The notes: generated from the letters alone by a model not told the origin. Numbered from the stretch's first letter, positions 8,602 through 17,914 are shown. The stretch: DNA of 64,000 nt from Parvibaculum sp036499025 (GCA_036499025.1 DASYEM010000021.1:12548-76547), one strand, 5' to 3'. Translations and numbers: made by a program.

Positions 8602-9908
8602 GCAAACCACTTCGGATCGGTGTCGCCGGCCTCGGTACTGTCGGCGTCGGCGTCGTCAAGATTTTGGCCGAGCGCCGTGACTTTCTCGCTGCCGCTTCCG
8701 GCCGCTCCATCGAAATCGCGGCCGTCAGCGCGCGCGATGCGAAGAAAGATCGCGGCGTCGATCTTTCCGGCATCCGCTTTGAAGCCGATGCGCGTGCACT
8801 CGCCACCGCCAACGACATTGACGTCGTCGTCGAATTGATCGGCGGCGCGGATGGCATCGCACGCGAACTGGTCGAGACGGCTTTATCGAATGGGAAGCAC
8901 GTCGTCACCGCCAATAAGGCGCTGATCGCGCGTCACGGCATCGCGCTGGCGCGCGTCGCTGAACAGCGCGGCGTGGCATTGAACTACGAAGCCGCCGTCG
9001 CAGGCGGCATTCCGATTGTGAAAGCCTTGCGCGAAGGTCTTGCGGCCAACGAGATCACCAGCGTCGTCGGCATTCTCAACGGCACCTGCAATTACATTCT
9101 CACCGAGATGGAGGAGACTGGCCGCGATTTTGCGGATGTGCTGAAAGAGGCGCAGGCGCTCGGCTATGCCGAAGCCGATCCGTCTTTCGACGTCGGCGGC
9201 ATCGATGCCGCACACAAGCTCGCCATCCTTGCCAGCCTCGCCTTCGGTCAGGAAGTTGCCTTCGACAATGTGCATATCGAGGGCATCGAAAAGATCACCG
9301 CGACGGACATCAAGTTCGCCAGGGAATTTGGCTACAAAATCAAACTGCTCGGCATCGCGACGCGCGGAGCTGATGGCATTGAACAGCGCGTGCATCCGGC
9401 GCTTGTGCCCGACGGTTCGCCGCTTGCCGCTGTCTCTGGCGTCTTCAATGCGGTGGCCGTGCGCGGCGACCGGGTCGGGCTATTGGTTCTCGAAGGTCGC
9501 GGGGCGGGCGAGGGGCCGACGGCGTCCGCCGTCTTATCCGACCTCGTCGATATCGCGCGCGGCCTCGTCATGCCACCCTTCATCGTGCCGACGAGCCACC
9601 TGAAAGCACCCGCAAAGACCACCGTCGATGCCAGCAGGAGCGCCTATTATCTGCGCTTCAGCGCCATCGATCGCGCGGGCAGCATGGCCGACATCACGCG
9701 CGCGTTGGCGCAGGCGTCTGTCTCCATTGAGCGCATCGTGCAGCGCGGCGAGCGCAAGGAAGGCGATACGGGCCGCATGCCCGTCGTCTTCGTGACGCAT
9801 GCGACGGAAGAAGGTTCGATGCGCAGCGCGCTCAAACATTTGTCGCAACATGAAGAAGTGGCGGGCAAACCGCTCGTGATCCGCATCGAAGACGGCGGCT
9901 CACGTTAA
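8598..9908 (+). CDS. hom: Homoserine dehydrogenase
   Basis: Hom reduces aspartate semialdehyde to homoserine with NAD(P)H, the branch point toward threonine and methionine. The 436-residue product has the Rossmann loop GLGTVGVGVV at the N-terminus, the family signature GGIPIVKALREGL with NGTCNYILTEM in the catalytic domain, and a C-terminal ACT domain (from about residue 355, AGSMADITRAL) that normally mediates threonine feedback. The start is GTG, overlapping the alaC stop. Confidence 0.95.
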   Translation: MSKPLRIGVAGLGTVGVGVVKILAERRDFLAAASGRSIEIAAVSARDAKKDRGVDLSGIRFEADARALATANDIDVVVELIGGADGIARELVETALSNGKHVVTANKALIARHGIALARVAEQRGVALNYEAAVAGGIPIVKALREGLAANEITSVVGILNGTCNYILTEMEETGRDFADVLKEAQALGYAEADPSFDVGGIDAAHKLAILASLAFGQEVAFDNVHIEGIEKITATDIKFAREFGYKIKLLGIATRGADGIEQRVHPALVPDGSPLAAVSGVFNAVAVRGDRVGLLVLEGRGAGEGPTASAVLSDLVDIARGLVMPPFIVPTSHLKAPAKTTVDASRSAYYLRFSAIDRAGSMADITRALAQASVSIERIVQRGERKEGDTGRMPVVFVTHATEEGSMRSALKHLSQHEEVAGKPLVIRIEDGGSR

Positions 9909-9959
9909 TCAGGCTGAACACGTCAATTGGGTTAAATACGTCCGGCGAAGGAAAGATCG

Positions 9960-10934
9960 ATGGCTGAGAAGAAGGGTTTGAGCAGGATGCTGACGCTGGA
10001 GGTGACACGTGTCACCGAGCGCGCGGCGATACTTTCGTCCTTGCTCGCGGGACGCGGCGACGAGAAGGCGGCTGACCAGGCCGCCGTCGATGCGATGCGC
10101 ACGGAACTCAACCGCCTCGACATCGACGGCACGATCGTGATCGGCGAAGGCGAACGTGACGAAGCGCCGATGCTCTTCATCGGCGAAAAGGTCGGCACCG
10201 GCGACGGCCCTAAAGTCGATATCGCTCTCGATCCGCTCGAAGGCACGACACTCTGCGCCAAGGCGATGGCGAACTCGCTCGCCGTGCTTGCGATGGCCGA
10301 AGGCGGCAGCCTTCTGCATGCGCCGGACACCTATATGGACAAGATCGCCATTGGCGGCGGTTATCCCGAAGGCCTCGTCGATCTCGACGCGAAGCCCGTC
10401 GATAACATCAACGCATTGGCGAAAGCCAAGGGCGTCGAGGTTTCGCAGATCACCGTCTGCATTCTCGACCGGCCGCGCCACGCCGAACTCATCCGCGCGG
10501 TGCGCGAGACCGGCGCGCGCGTGACGCTCATCACCGACGGCGACATTGCGGGCGTCATCAACACGACTGACCCGACCACCGGCGTCGATATCTACATGGG
10601 CATCGGCGGCGCGCCTGAAGGCGTGCTGGCGGCGGCGGCGTTGCGCTGCATCGGCGGCCAGATGCAGGGCCGTCTCGTCACCTCGAGCGACGAGCAGAAG
10701 GCGCGCGCGGCCAAGATGGGCGTGAAGGACTTCAACAAGAAGTTCACGATGGAAGAGATGGCTTCGGGCGACGTGATCTTCGCCGCCACGGGCGTCACCG
10801 ACGGCAACATGCTCGAAGGCATCCGCTATGTGCGTGGCGGCTTCACCACGCATTCGGTCGTCATGCGTTCAAAGACCGGCACGGTGCGCTGGATCAAGGC
10901 GTTCCATCCCAAGATGAACAAGTTCAAGGAATAA
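9960..10934 (+). CDS. glpX: Fructose-1,6-bisphosphatase class II
   Basis: GlpX hydrolyses fructose 1,6-bisphosphate to fructose 6-phosphate in gluconeogenesis, using divalent metal ions. Visible motifs are GTIVIGEGERDEAPML, ALDPLEGTTLCAK and GGAPEGVLAAAALRC, all expected in this class. The 324-residue length is normal. GAAGGAAAG precedes the ATG. It sits 51 bases after hom and 10 bases before recJ, in the hom-glpX-recJ order familiar from alphaproteobacteria, which suggests co-transcription. Confidence 0.95.
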   Translation: MAEKKGLSRMLTLEVTRVTERAAILSSLLAGRGDEKAADQAAVDAMRTELNRLDIDGTIVIGEGERDEAPMLFIGEKVGTGDGPKVDIALDPLEGTTLCAKAMANSLAVLAMAEGGSLLHAPDTYMDKIAIGGGYPEGLVDLDAKPVDNINALAKAKGVEVSQITVCILDRPRHAELIRAVRETGARVTLITDGDIAGVINTTDPTTGVDIYMGIGGAPEGVLAAAALRCIGGQMQGRLVTSSDEQKARAAKMGVKDFNKKFTMEEMASGDVIFAATGVTDGNMLEGIRYVRGGFTTHSVVMRSKTGTVRWIKAFHPKMNKFKE

Positions 10935-10944
10935 GGCGGACCAG

Positions 10945-12753
10945 TTGGGCGAGGCATCACGGCATTTCCTGGGCGTCGAACGGTCGCTGACCGGCCGGGC
11001 TTGGGTGAGCCGCCTCGCCGACGATCGTATGGCGCTGGCGATCGCGCAGCGCGAGGGCTTGCCCGAGATCGTCGGACGCGTTCTCGCCGGGCGCGGCATC
11101 GCGCCGGAAGACGTCGCCGCCTATCTCGCGCCAAGTCTCAAGACGCTGTTGCCCGATCCCTCGTCGCTGATTGATATGGACAAGGCCGCGCGGCGCATTG
11201 CCGATGCGATCATGGGCAACGAGAAGGTCGCGGTCTTCGGCGACTACGATGTGGACGGCGCGACATCGAGCGCCGTGTTGCAACGCTTCTTTCGCGCCGT
11301 TGGCGCAGACTTGCGCATCTACATTCCCGACCGCATCCGCGAGGGTTATGGCCCCAACGCGCCCGCGCTGATGACGCTGCGCGATGAAGGCATCAAGCTC
11401 ATCGTCACCGTCGATTGCGGAACCATGGCGCACAAGGTTTTAGGCGTTGCGCAGGATGCCGGGCTCGAAATCGTCGTCATCGACCATCATCAGGCCGAAC
11501 CCGCTTTGCCGCCGGCTTACGCGCTGGTCAATCCGAACCGTCTCGACGACGTAAGCGGGCAGGGTACGCTTGCTGCCGTCGGCGTCGTCTTCCTGTTCAT
11601 TGTCGCGATCAATCGTCTGCTACGCGATGGCGGCTGGTACACGGGCCGCGATGCGCCCGATCTTCTCGCGCTGCTCGACCTCGTCGCGCTCGGCACGGTC
11701 TGTGATGTAGTGCCGCTCATCGGCCTCAACCGCGCTTTCGTTTCGCAGGGCCTTCGCGTTCTCGCCAAACGCCGCAATGTCGGCCTGGCGGCGCTTGGCG
11801 ATGTGGCGCGGCTCGAAGGCACGCCTGGCGCTTATCATCTCGGCTTTCTGCTTGGGCCTCGCGTCAATGCAGGCGGTCGCGTCGGTCGTTCCGATCTTGG
11901 AGCGCGGCTGCTCACAACCGGCGACGCGGGGGAGGCGGGTGCCATCGCGCTTGAACTCGATGTATTGAATAAAGAGCGTCAGGCCATCGAGGGGCAGGTG
12001 CTCGAAGAAGCCTTGCAGCAAGTCGATCTGGCGCTTGCCGCCACACGCCGCAACACGCCGCCCGCCATCATCGTCGCTCATGCGAAGGGCTGGCATCCCG
12101 GCGTCATCGGCATCGTCGCCGCGCGGCTCAAGGAACGCTATGAGCGCCCGGCCATCGTCATTGCCTTCGACGGCAAGGGCGAAGGCAAGGGCTCGGGCCG
12201 TTCCATTCAAGGCGTCGATCTCGGCCGCGCCGTCACGGCGGCGCTCGAAGCAGGCCACCTCGTCAATGGCGGCGGTCACGCCATGGCGGCGGGTCTCACC
12301 ATCCGGGAAGACAAGCTCGAAAACCTCGTCGAATTTCTTGAAGCCCGCATCGGCGTCGAAATCGCGGCGGCCACAGAATCCCGCGCGCTCCGTCTCGACG
12401 GTGCGCTCGCCGCGCGGGGCGCCAGCCGCGAGCTATACGAAATGCTGGAACAAGCAGGTCCCTACGGTTCCGGCAATCCCGAGCCACGTTTCGCTGTGCC
12501 TTCCATGCGGGTGGCTCACGCCGACATCGTTGGCAAAGGCCATGTCCGCGTCGCGTTGACGGGCGAAGATGGTGCACGCCTCAAGGGCATCGCTTTCCGC
12601 GCCGCAGAGACGCCGCTGGGCCGTGCGCTGCTCGACCGGGGCACCGGCCCTGTCCATGTCGCGGGCCGCCTGAAGGCCGACGATTGGCAGGGGCGCCGGG
12701 GCGTCCAGCTCACCATCGAGGATGCTGTCGCGACACGGGACGCCGTCCCGTAA
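10945..12753 (+). CDS. recJ: Single-stranded-DNA-specific exonuclease RecJ
   Basis: RecJ degrades single-stranded DNA 5' to 3' in RecF-pathway recombination, mismatch repair and base excision repair. The N-terminal DHH phosphoesterase core is clear: FGDYDVDGATSS, VTVDCG and VIDHHQ supply metal ligands. The DHHA1 part (GGHAMAAGLTIR) and an OB-like C-terminal region follow. The length of 602 residues is normal. The start is TTG, preceded by AAGGCGG. It closes the alaC-hom-glpX-recJ run. Confidence 0.95.
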   Translation: MGEASRHFLGVERSLTGRAWVSRLADDRMALAIAQREGLPEIVGRVLAGRGIAPEDVAAYLAPSLKTLLPDPSSLIDMDKAARRIADAIMGNEKVAVFGDYDVDGATSSAVLQRFFRAVGADLRIYIPDRIREGYGPNAPALMTLRDEGIKLIVTVDCGTMAHKVLGVAQDAGLEIVVIDHHQAEPALPPAYALVNPNRLDDVSGQGTLAAVGVVFLFIVAINRLLRDGGWYTGRDAPDLLALLDLVALGTVCDVVPLIGLNRAFVSQGLRVLAKRRNVGLAALGDVARLEGTPGAYHLGFLLGPRVNAGGRVGRSDLGARLLTTGDAGEAGAIALELDVLNKERQAIEGQVLEEALQQVDLALAATRRNTPPAIIVAHAKGWHPGVIGIVAARLKERYERPAIVIAFDGKGEGKGSGRSIQGVDLGRAVTAALEAGHLVNGGGHAMAAGLTIREDKLENLVEFLEARIGVEIAAATESRALRLDGALAARGASRELYEMLEQAGPYGSGNPEPRFAVPSMRVAHADIVGKGHVRVALTGEDGARLKGIAFRAAETPLGRALLDRGTGPVHVAGRLKADDWQGRRGVQLTIEDAVATRDAVP

Positions 12754-12783
12754 AAACCTTTACCGAGCGGCCCCAAACGGGCC

Positions 12784-12812
12784 TTGTCAGACACGTTTCA
12801 TCCCCTTATAAG
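12784..12812 (+). promoter_or_regulatory. Probable promoter of tRNA-Glu
   Basis: TTGTCA (12784-12789) and TATAAG (12807-12812) are separated by exactly 17 bases and lie about 65 bases before the tRNA. No other gene in this orientation lies between them. This is the best promoter match in the recJ-tRNA gap. Confidence 0.5.
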
Positions 12813-12877
12813 CGCCCGGTCAGTGGCCTCCGGGCCCAGCGCTCGGGGTCCGATGCCTCCAAGGCTCAGACCCATGT

Positions 12878-12952
12878 GCGCCCTTCGTCTATCGGTTAGG
12901 ACGCCAGATTTTCATTCTGGAAAGAGGGGTTCGACTCCCCTAGGGCGTACCA
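12878..12952 (+). tRNA. tRNA-Glu (anticodon TTC)
   Basis: The acceptor arm GCGCCCT pairs with AGGGCGT, and the 3' end reads ACCA with CCA encoded. The anticodon loop shows TTTCATT with anticodon TTC. GGTTCGACTCC is the T arm. Total length is 75 bases. It lies between recJ and the small ATPase, with no sign of an inserted element. Confidence 0.93.
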
Positions 12953-13038
12953 CTTCCCGGCTTATCGCCGGTTGCGCGTAACCTGACACATCCCCCAAGC
13001 CGTCCCTGTTTTCATGCACATCACAGGAGAGCTTCGCC

Positions 13039-13599
13039 ATGCGCATCGAACGCGACAATTTTCATATCTTCACCGGCGGTCCCGGTTCCGGCAAAACCAG
13101 CGTCGTCGAGGCGCTGGCTGCGCGAGGCTATGCCTGCGTGGCCGAGGTTGGCCGCCAGATCATTCAGGAGCAGACTGCCATCGGCGGCGATGCGCTCCAC
13201 ACCGCCGACGCGGTGAAATACCGCGACCTGATGCTGTCGCGTTCCATCTACACATATAATCAGGTGCTGGAACGCGAAGCCCCGGTCTTCTTCGACCGGG
13301 GCATCCCGGAACTCGTCGGCTATGGGCACTTGATCGGGGCGGAAACGCCCGCCTATATCCGCAAAGCCGCGGATTTGTTTCGCTACAACAAAAGAGTATT
13401 TATCATGCCGCCCTGGGCCGAAATCTATACCCAGGACGACGAGCGCAAGCAGGACTTTGCCGAAGCCGTCGCCACCTACCGCTTCGCGGCGGATATATAC
13501 CCGAAACTGGGTTACGAACTTGTCGAAGTGCCGAAGCTTTCGGTGTCCGACAGAGTGGATTTCGTTCTGGTTTCCATCGGATCGAAACCGGCTATCTGA
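13039..13599 (+). CDS. Small AAA-type ATPase (AAA_28-like), function unknown
   Basis: A 186-residue P-loop protein. The Walker A motif FTGGPGSGKTS is near the N-terminus, and a Walker-B-like acidic stretch occurs around PVFFDRGIPELVGY. The overall pattern matches a family of small stand-alone predicted ATPases/kinases found widely in proteobacteria, often next to metabolic genes. No sensor or substrate domain is seen. It lies 13 bases before purC on the same strand, so the two are probably co-transcribed. A nucleotide- or cofactor-kinase role is possible but unproven. Confidence 0.7.
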   Translation: MRIERDNFHIFTGGPGSGKTSVVEALAARGYACVAEVGRQIIQEQTAIGGDALHTADAVKYRDLMLSRSIYTYNQVLEREAPVFFDRGIPELVGYGHLIGAETPAYIRKAADLFRYNKRVFIMPPWAEIYTQDDERKQDFAEAVATYRFAADIYPKLGYELVEVPKLSVSDRVDFVLVSIGSKPAI

Positions 13600-13612
13600 T
13601 CGAGGATTTGGA

Positions 13613-14551
13613 ATGACGACCCCTACGGGACCGATGACGGCAAGCGAGCTTCCTCTCAAGCGTATCGGGCGCGGCAAAGTACGCGACATTTACGAGGTCG
13701 ATAGCGACCGCCTGATGCTGGTCGCCACCGACCGCATCAGCGCCTTCGACGTCGTGATGAACGAGGCGATTCCGTTCAAGGGCGCGGTACTGACCCAGAT
13801 CAGCGCCTGGTGGTTTCGTCAGCTCGAAGGCGAGGTCGCGCATCATCTGATTTCCGCCGACGCCGATGAGATTGCCGCGGCTGTTCCGGCTCTCAGCCCT
13901 CATCGCAAGACCATCGCGGGCCGCGCCATGCTCTGCAAGCGCACGACAGTGTTTCCCATCGAATGCGTCATTCGCGGCTATCTCTCAGGTTCGGCCTGGA
14001 AGGAATATGCGGCGAGCGGCACGCTGGCAGGCGAGGCTCTGCCGAAAGGCTTACGTGAAAGCGACAAGCTCGCGCCTGCGATTTTCAGTCCGGCCAGCAA
14101 GGCCGAAACCGGCCATGATGAAAACATCACCATTGCCCGGATGCGTGAAGTTGTCGGCGGGGAGGCGGCAGAGGAACTCGAGCGCCTGACGCGGGCGATC
14201 TATGCGCGTGGCTGCGCGGCTGCCGAGAAGCGCGGCATCATCATCGCCGACACCAAGTTTGAATTCGGACGCACCGCCGACGGCAAGATCATCCTGATCG
14301 ATGAAGTGATGACGCCGGACAGTTCGCGTTTCTGGCCCGCAGGCCAATATGCGCCGGGCCGTGGCCAGCCGAGCTTCGACAAGCAACCCTTGCGCGATTA
14401 TCTCGACGGCTTGAAGAAAGCCGGCCGCTGGAACGGCGAAGCTCCGCCGCCGCCTCTGCCCTCGGAAGTCGTCGAGGAAACCAGCGCGCGCTATCTCGAC
14501 GCCTTCAAGCGTGTCACCGGCGCGGCGCTCGATACATCGGCGCTTGCCTGA
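13613..14551 (+). CDS. purC: SAICAR synthetase (long form)
   Basis: PurC joins aspartate to CAIR with ATP in purine synthesis. KRIGRGKVRDIYEV and LMLVATDRISAFDVVM mark the N-terminal ATP-binding lobe; VECVIRGYLSGS-type sequence (here IECVIRGYLSGSAWKEY) and KFEFGRTADGKIILIDEV are also present. At 312 residues it belongs to the longer, yeast-like group rather than the ~240-residue group. The ATG at 13613 is chosen because the longer frame would overlap the upstream ATPase gene. A second, shorter purC may exist elsewhere in the genome. Confidence 0.93.
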   Translation: MTTPTGPMTASELPLKRIGRGKVRDIYEVDSDRLMLVATDRISAFDVVMNEAIPFKGAVLTQISAWWFRQLEGEVAHHLISADADEIAAAVPALSPHRKTIAGRAMLCKRTTVFPIECVIRGYLSGSAWKEYAASGTLAGEALPKGLRESDKLAPAIFSPASKAETGHDENITIARMREVVGGEAAEELERLTRAIYARGCAAAEKRGIIIADTKFEFGRTADGKIILIDEVMTPDSSRFWPAGQYAPGRGQPSFDKQPLRDYLDGLKKAGRWNGEAPPPPLPSEVVEETSARYLDAFKRVTGAALDTSALA

Positions 14552-14554
14552 TTT

Positions 14555-14915
14555 TCATTCCTTGAAGTGGCAAGCCTGATAGCAGGTCGCGAGCATCTTG
14601 CCTTCGCTCGACCAGATGTCTGCCTGCTGGTCGGCATAGTTTTTGTCGAGGATTTTCGCATCCGCGACACCAGCACGGGCTTCTTTCCTTGGCTGGCAAG
14701 GTCGTCGCTTGTCGCATGGAAATAGGTTGTCATGGTCACGGTGCCTGCTGTATCGAGCGATTGGTGTGGACTTCGCGAACGTCGATGAAGAACTCGCCGC
14801 GCGCAATCGGCGCGCAGAAATTGAGCGTCAGCGATAGCGTTTCGCCGCTGGCTCGAGGCGGGAGGTGAGATCGAGCGGATGAAGTCTACCCGCAAGTGCT
14901 GACGGTGCATTCATG
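14555..14915 (-). pseudogene. Remnant of an acyl-CoA thioesterase-like gene, frameshifted
   Basis: Three reading frames each carry part of one recognisable hotdog-type thioesterase C-terminal half. LSLTLNFCAPIARGEFFIDV and REVHTNRS (about 14757-14860) are in one frame. LDTAGTVTMTTYFHATSDD and LASQGKKPVL (14668-14760) are in a second. ADAKILDKNYADQQADIW and LATCYQACHFKE (14555-14668) are in a third. At least two frameshifts, near 14758 and 14668, are needed to join them. The N-terminal half is missing upstream of about 14915. The gene is therefore dead unless the breaks are sequencing errors. The family call rests on remembered similarity. Confidence 0.65.
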
Positions 14916-15048
14916 TCCCGGCCTCTGGCTTGCTTGGTGACAATTGCGAATTTTGCCGGGCTGGCGGTATTTCTCAATTACTTGTGAGGTTATGACCTCG
15001 CACCTGAATTGGGTTAGGCTGCCCAACCGCAATCAAGGAGGGTTTTCC

Positions 15049-15774
15049 ATGATCGATCTGTATTACTGGCCGACGCCCAATGGCAAGAAAGTCACCATTC
15101 TTCTGGAGGAGACGGGGCTGCCTTATCGCGTCGTGCCGCTCAACATCGGACGTGGCGATCAGTTTACGGATGAATTCCTGAAGCTCAATCCGAACCATCG
15201 CATGCCGGCTATCGTCGATCATGAACCGATGGGCGGCGGCAAGCCCATCGCCATTTTCGAGTCCGGCGCGATCATGATGTATATCGCCGAGAAGGTCGGG
15301 AAATTCTGGCCGCAGACGCCGCGTCTCAAATATGAAGTGACCGAGTGGGTTATCTGGCAGATGGCCAATCAGGGGCCGAAGCTCGGTGAATGCGGTCACT
15401 TCCTCCGGCTTGGCGATACGCAGGGCGATCAGTCCTATGCAGTCAGGCGCTTCGGCGACGAGGCGAACCGTCTTTATGGCGTTCTCAACAACCGGCTCTA
15501 TGACCGGCCCTACATCGCGGGCGACGAATACACCATCGCCGACATGATCTGTTACCCCTGGACCGTGGGTTGGAAGGCGCAGGGTCAGGACATGGCTGAG
15601 TTCAAATATTTCAAGCGCTGGTTCGATGAGATGCGCGCACGGCCTGCGGTTGAGCGCGGCATGGCGGTCGGCGCGGAGATGTACGACGATCCGGCGAAGC
15701 TGCCACCTGAAGAGCTCGAGCGCCGCAAGAAGATCCTCTACAACCAGCGCGCCCGGCCAGCGCCCGCGAAATAA
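15049..15774 (+). CDS. Glutathione S-transferase (YghU/YfcG-like)
   Basis: A 241-residue cytoplasmic GST. The thioredoxin-like N-terminal domain begins MIDLYYWPTPNGKKVTILLE, and the glutathione-binding region FESGAIMMYIAEK follows. The helical C-terminal domain has the usual GDEYTIADMICYPW. The pattern fits the nu-class bacterial enzymes that act as disulfide-bond reductases on glutathionylated substrates. The ATG at 15049 has a strong AAGGAGGG site. It is convergent with cinA, with the two stop codons adjacent. Confidence 0.88.
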   Translation: MIDLYYWPTPNGKKVTILLEETGLPYRVVPLNIGRGDQFTDEFLKLNPNHRMPAIVDHEPMGGGKPIAIFESGAIMMYIAEKVGKFWPQTPRLKYEVTEWVIWQMANQGPKLGECGHFLRLGDTQGDQSYAVRRFGDEANRLYGVLNNRLYDRPYIAGDEYTIADMICYPWTVGWKAQGQDMAEFKYFKRWFDEMRARPAVERGMAVGAEMYDDPAKLPPEELERRKKILYNQRARPAPAK

Positions 15775-16269
15775 TCAGATCATCCGCTTCAGAAGCTCGA
15801 GCGCGAACTCGACGCTTTTGAGGCGGATTTCTTCCCGCCCTATATCGCCGAAGCGTTGCATCTCATGGATGATGTTGCGTCCGCGCCGCGCCGCGCCGAA
15901 ATGCACGAGGCCCACCGGCTTTAACGCCGTGCCGCCGCCCGGGCCAGCAACGCCTGTCACCGACACGGATATTTGCGCACGGGAATTATTGAGTGCGCCT
16001 TCCGCCATGGCGCGCGCCACGGGCTCGCTCACCGCGCCGAAATCTGCGATCAGGTCGCCTGGAACGCCGAGGCTGTCGCGCTTGGCTTCATTGGAATAGG
16101 TAACGAAGCCGCGTTCCACCACGTCGGAAGAGCCCGGAATTTCCGTCAGCAGCGCCGCGATCAATCCGCCCGTGCAGGATTCCGCCGTCGCGATTTTCAG
16201 TTTCGCATCGCGGCAATCGGCGAGCAGGAGTTCGGCGCGTTGCACCAGCGGACGTGGGAAGAGCGACAT
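15775..16269 (-). CDS. CinA C-terminal-domain protein (nicotinamide-nucleotide amidase, PncC-like)
   Basis: This is a stand-alone CinA C-terminal domain of 164 residues. Members deamidate NMN to nicotinic acid mononucleotide in pyridine nucleotide salvage. TAESCTGGLIAALLTEIPGS is the hallmark segment with the catalytic Ser/Thr region, and VTGVAGPGGGTALKPVGLVH is the second conserved block. The start overlaps the pgpA stop (TGATG), so it is the last gene of ispDF-pgpA-cinA. Confidence 0.9.
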   Translation of the reverse strand: MSLFPRPLVQRAELLLADCRDAKLKIATAESCTGGLIAALLTEIPGSSDVVERGFVTYSNEAKRDSLGVPGDLIADFGAVSEPVARAMAEGALNNSRAQISVSVTGVAGPGGGTALKPVGLVHFGAARRGRNIIHEMQRFGDIGREEIRLKSVEFALELLKRMI

Positions 16270-16766
16270 CAGATACCCTCTACGAATTGACGCAGAACCA
16301 GCAACACCAGCATCGCATAAATCGCGGCGACAATGTCGTCGAGCATGATGCCAAAGCCACCTTTGATCTTCCGGTCAGCAAGGCTCACCGGCCAAGGTTT
16401 AAGGACGTCGAAGACGCGAAAGCAGATGAAGGCCGCGACCCAACCCAGCGCCGTAGGCGCGACCATGGCGAGGATCAGCCACAGCGCCGCCACCTCGTCG
16501 ATCACGACCTGGGAGGGATCGGGATTGCCCGCCGCCTTGGCATAAGCGCCGGCCGCCCAGATGCCGATGGCAAAAGCGGCGCAACCCGCGACAAGCAGCG
16601 CCTCCGCGCCGCCGAAATAATAGATGAGCCATGCGGGTGGTATCGCGGCCAGCGAGCCCCATGTGCCCGGCGCTTTCGACATCAGCCCCGCGCCGAACCA
16701 GGTCGCGATAAAGGCGACGGGATCGCCGATACGCAAGGAGGCGGGCAGGGGCTTGAGCAATGCCAT
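16269..16766 (-). CDS. pgpA: Phosphatidylglycerophosphatase A
   Basis: PgpA removes phosphate from phosphatidylglycerophosphate to make phosphatidylglycerol in the inner membrane. The 165-residue product has several hydrophobic helices and the family blocks GTWGSLAAIP and VIDEVAALW. GGFGIMLDDIVAAIYA near the C-terminus holds the conserved acidic pair. The ATG at 16766 overlaps the last base of the ispDF stop. A longer frame reaching 17039 would run inside ispDF and is rejected. Confidence 0.9.
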   Translation of the reverse strand: MALLKPLPASLRIGDPVAFIATWFGAGLMSKAPGTWGSLAAIPPAWLIYYFGGAEALLVAGCAAFAIGIWAAGAYAKAAGNPDPSQVVIDEVAALWLILAMVAPTALGWVAAFICFRVFDVLKPWPVSLADRKIKGGFGIMLDDIVAAIYAMLVLLVLRQFVEGI

Positions 16767-17914
16767 CAGCGGAAGCTCAACGTCGCCAGCGCCTGCGCGG
16801 CCAGCCCTTCGCTGCGACCTGTGAAGCCCAGGCCTTCGGTCGTCGTCGCCTTGATGCTGACGCGATCCACGCTCAGCCCCAAAATCTCCGCCACTCGCGC
16901 GCGCATCGCATCGCGCACCGGGCCGATTTTCGGCCGTTCGCAGATAAACGTTACATCGACATGCACGACGCGTGCGCCCGCCGCCTCCGCGAGTTTCACC
17001 GCATGAGCGAGGAAACGATCCGACGACACGCCTTTCCACTGCGTATCGCTTGGCGGAAAATGCTGGCCGATATCGCCTTGCCCGATCGCGCCGAGGATCG
17101 CGTCGGTCAACGCGTGCAATCCGGCATCGGCGTCCGAATGCCCGACAAGTCCGTGGGTGTGCGGCACAGGTACGCCGCAGAGCATTACATGGTCGCCGGG
17201 TCCGAAGCGATGCACGTCGTAGCCCGAGCCCGTCCGCGTCTCGCCGGCGCTTGCGATCATCCGTTCGGCACGCACGAGATCATCGGCGCTGGTGATCTTC
17301 ATATTGGCTTCGTCTCCTTCGATCATCGCGACGGCGATCCCGGCGGCTGCCGCCACCGCCACATCGTCTGTGAGATCCGCGCCTTGCGCCTTGCGATGTG
17401 CGTCGAAAATAGCGTCGAAATGAAAAGCCTGCGGTGTTTGCGCGCGCCAGAGCTCATCGCGCGGAATGGTCTCGCCCGCAAAGCCGCCGCTGGCTCGCCG
17501 CACCGTGTCCGTGACGGGCAGGGCGGCCAGCGCACCTGAATGCATGTCCAGCGCCGCAATGCTGCGGGCAATAATCGACGCGCTGACCAAAGGCCGCGCG
17601 CCGTCATGTATCAGCACGCGTGATGGCGTGAGTTTGCTCAGCGCCTCAAGTCCCAGCCGGACGGAGGCTTGCCGCGTCTCGCCGCCCATGCAGGCAGGCA
17701 CGAGTTTCGGCAGCCCGGCGGCGGCGGTATCGTAAGCCTCTCGGTCTTCCGGGTGAATAACGGCCAAAACCAGATCGACGCCGGGGTGCGCAGTAAAGGC
17801 GGCGAGTGTCCGGCGCAGTACCGGTTCGCCCGCCAGAAGCCGGTATTGTTTGGGCCCTCCCGGCCCGGCACGAGTGCCCCGGCCGGCGGCCACAATGAGC
17901 GCCGCGACAGTCAT
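16766..17914 (-). CDS. ispDF: Bifunctional IspD/IspF isoprenoid enzyme
   Basis: This is a fusion of two steps of the methylerythritol phosphate pathway. The N-terminal ~225 residues are 2-C-methyl-D-erythritol 4-phosphate cytidylyltransferase, with the CTP loop AAGRGTRAGPGGPKQY and PSRVLIHDGARPLVS. The C-terminal ~155 residues are MECDP synthase, with metal ligands in GSGYDVHRF and GHSDADAGLHALTDAI. The fusion is typical of alphaproteobacteria and of epsilonproteobacteria (now Campylobacterota), and helps place the organism. It heads the ispDF-pgpA-cinA operon. The divergent gap to dusB is about 125 bases. Confidence 0.96.
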   Translation of the reverse strand: MTVAALIVAAGRGTRAGPGGPKQYRLLAGEPVLRRTLAAFTAHPGVDLVLAVIHPEDREAYDTAAAGLPKLVPACMGGETRQASVRLGLEALSKLTPSRVLIHDGARPLVSASIIARSIAALDMHSGALAALPVTDTVRRASGGFAGETIPRDELWRAQTPQAFHFDAIFDAHRKAQGADLTDDVAVAAAAGIAVAMIEGDEANMKITSADDLVRAERMIASAGETRTGSGYDVHRFGPGDHVMLCGVPVPHTHGLVGHSDADAGLHALTDAILGAIGQGDIGQHFPPSDTQWKGVSSDRFLAHAVKLAEAAGARVVHVDVTFICERPKIGPVRDAMRARVAEILGLSVDRVSIKATTTEGLGFTGRSEGLAAQALATLSFR

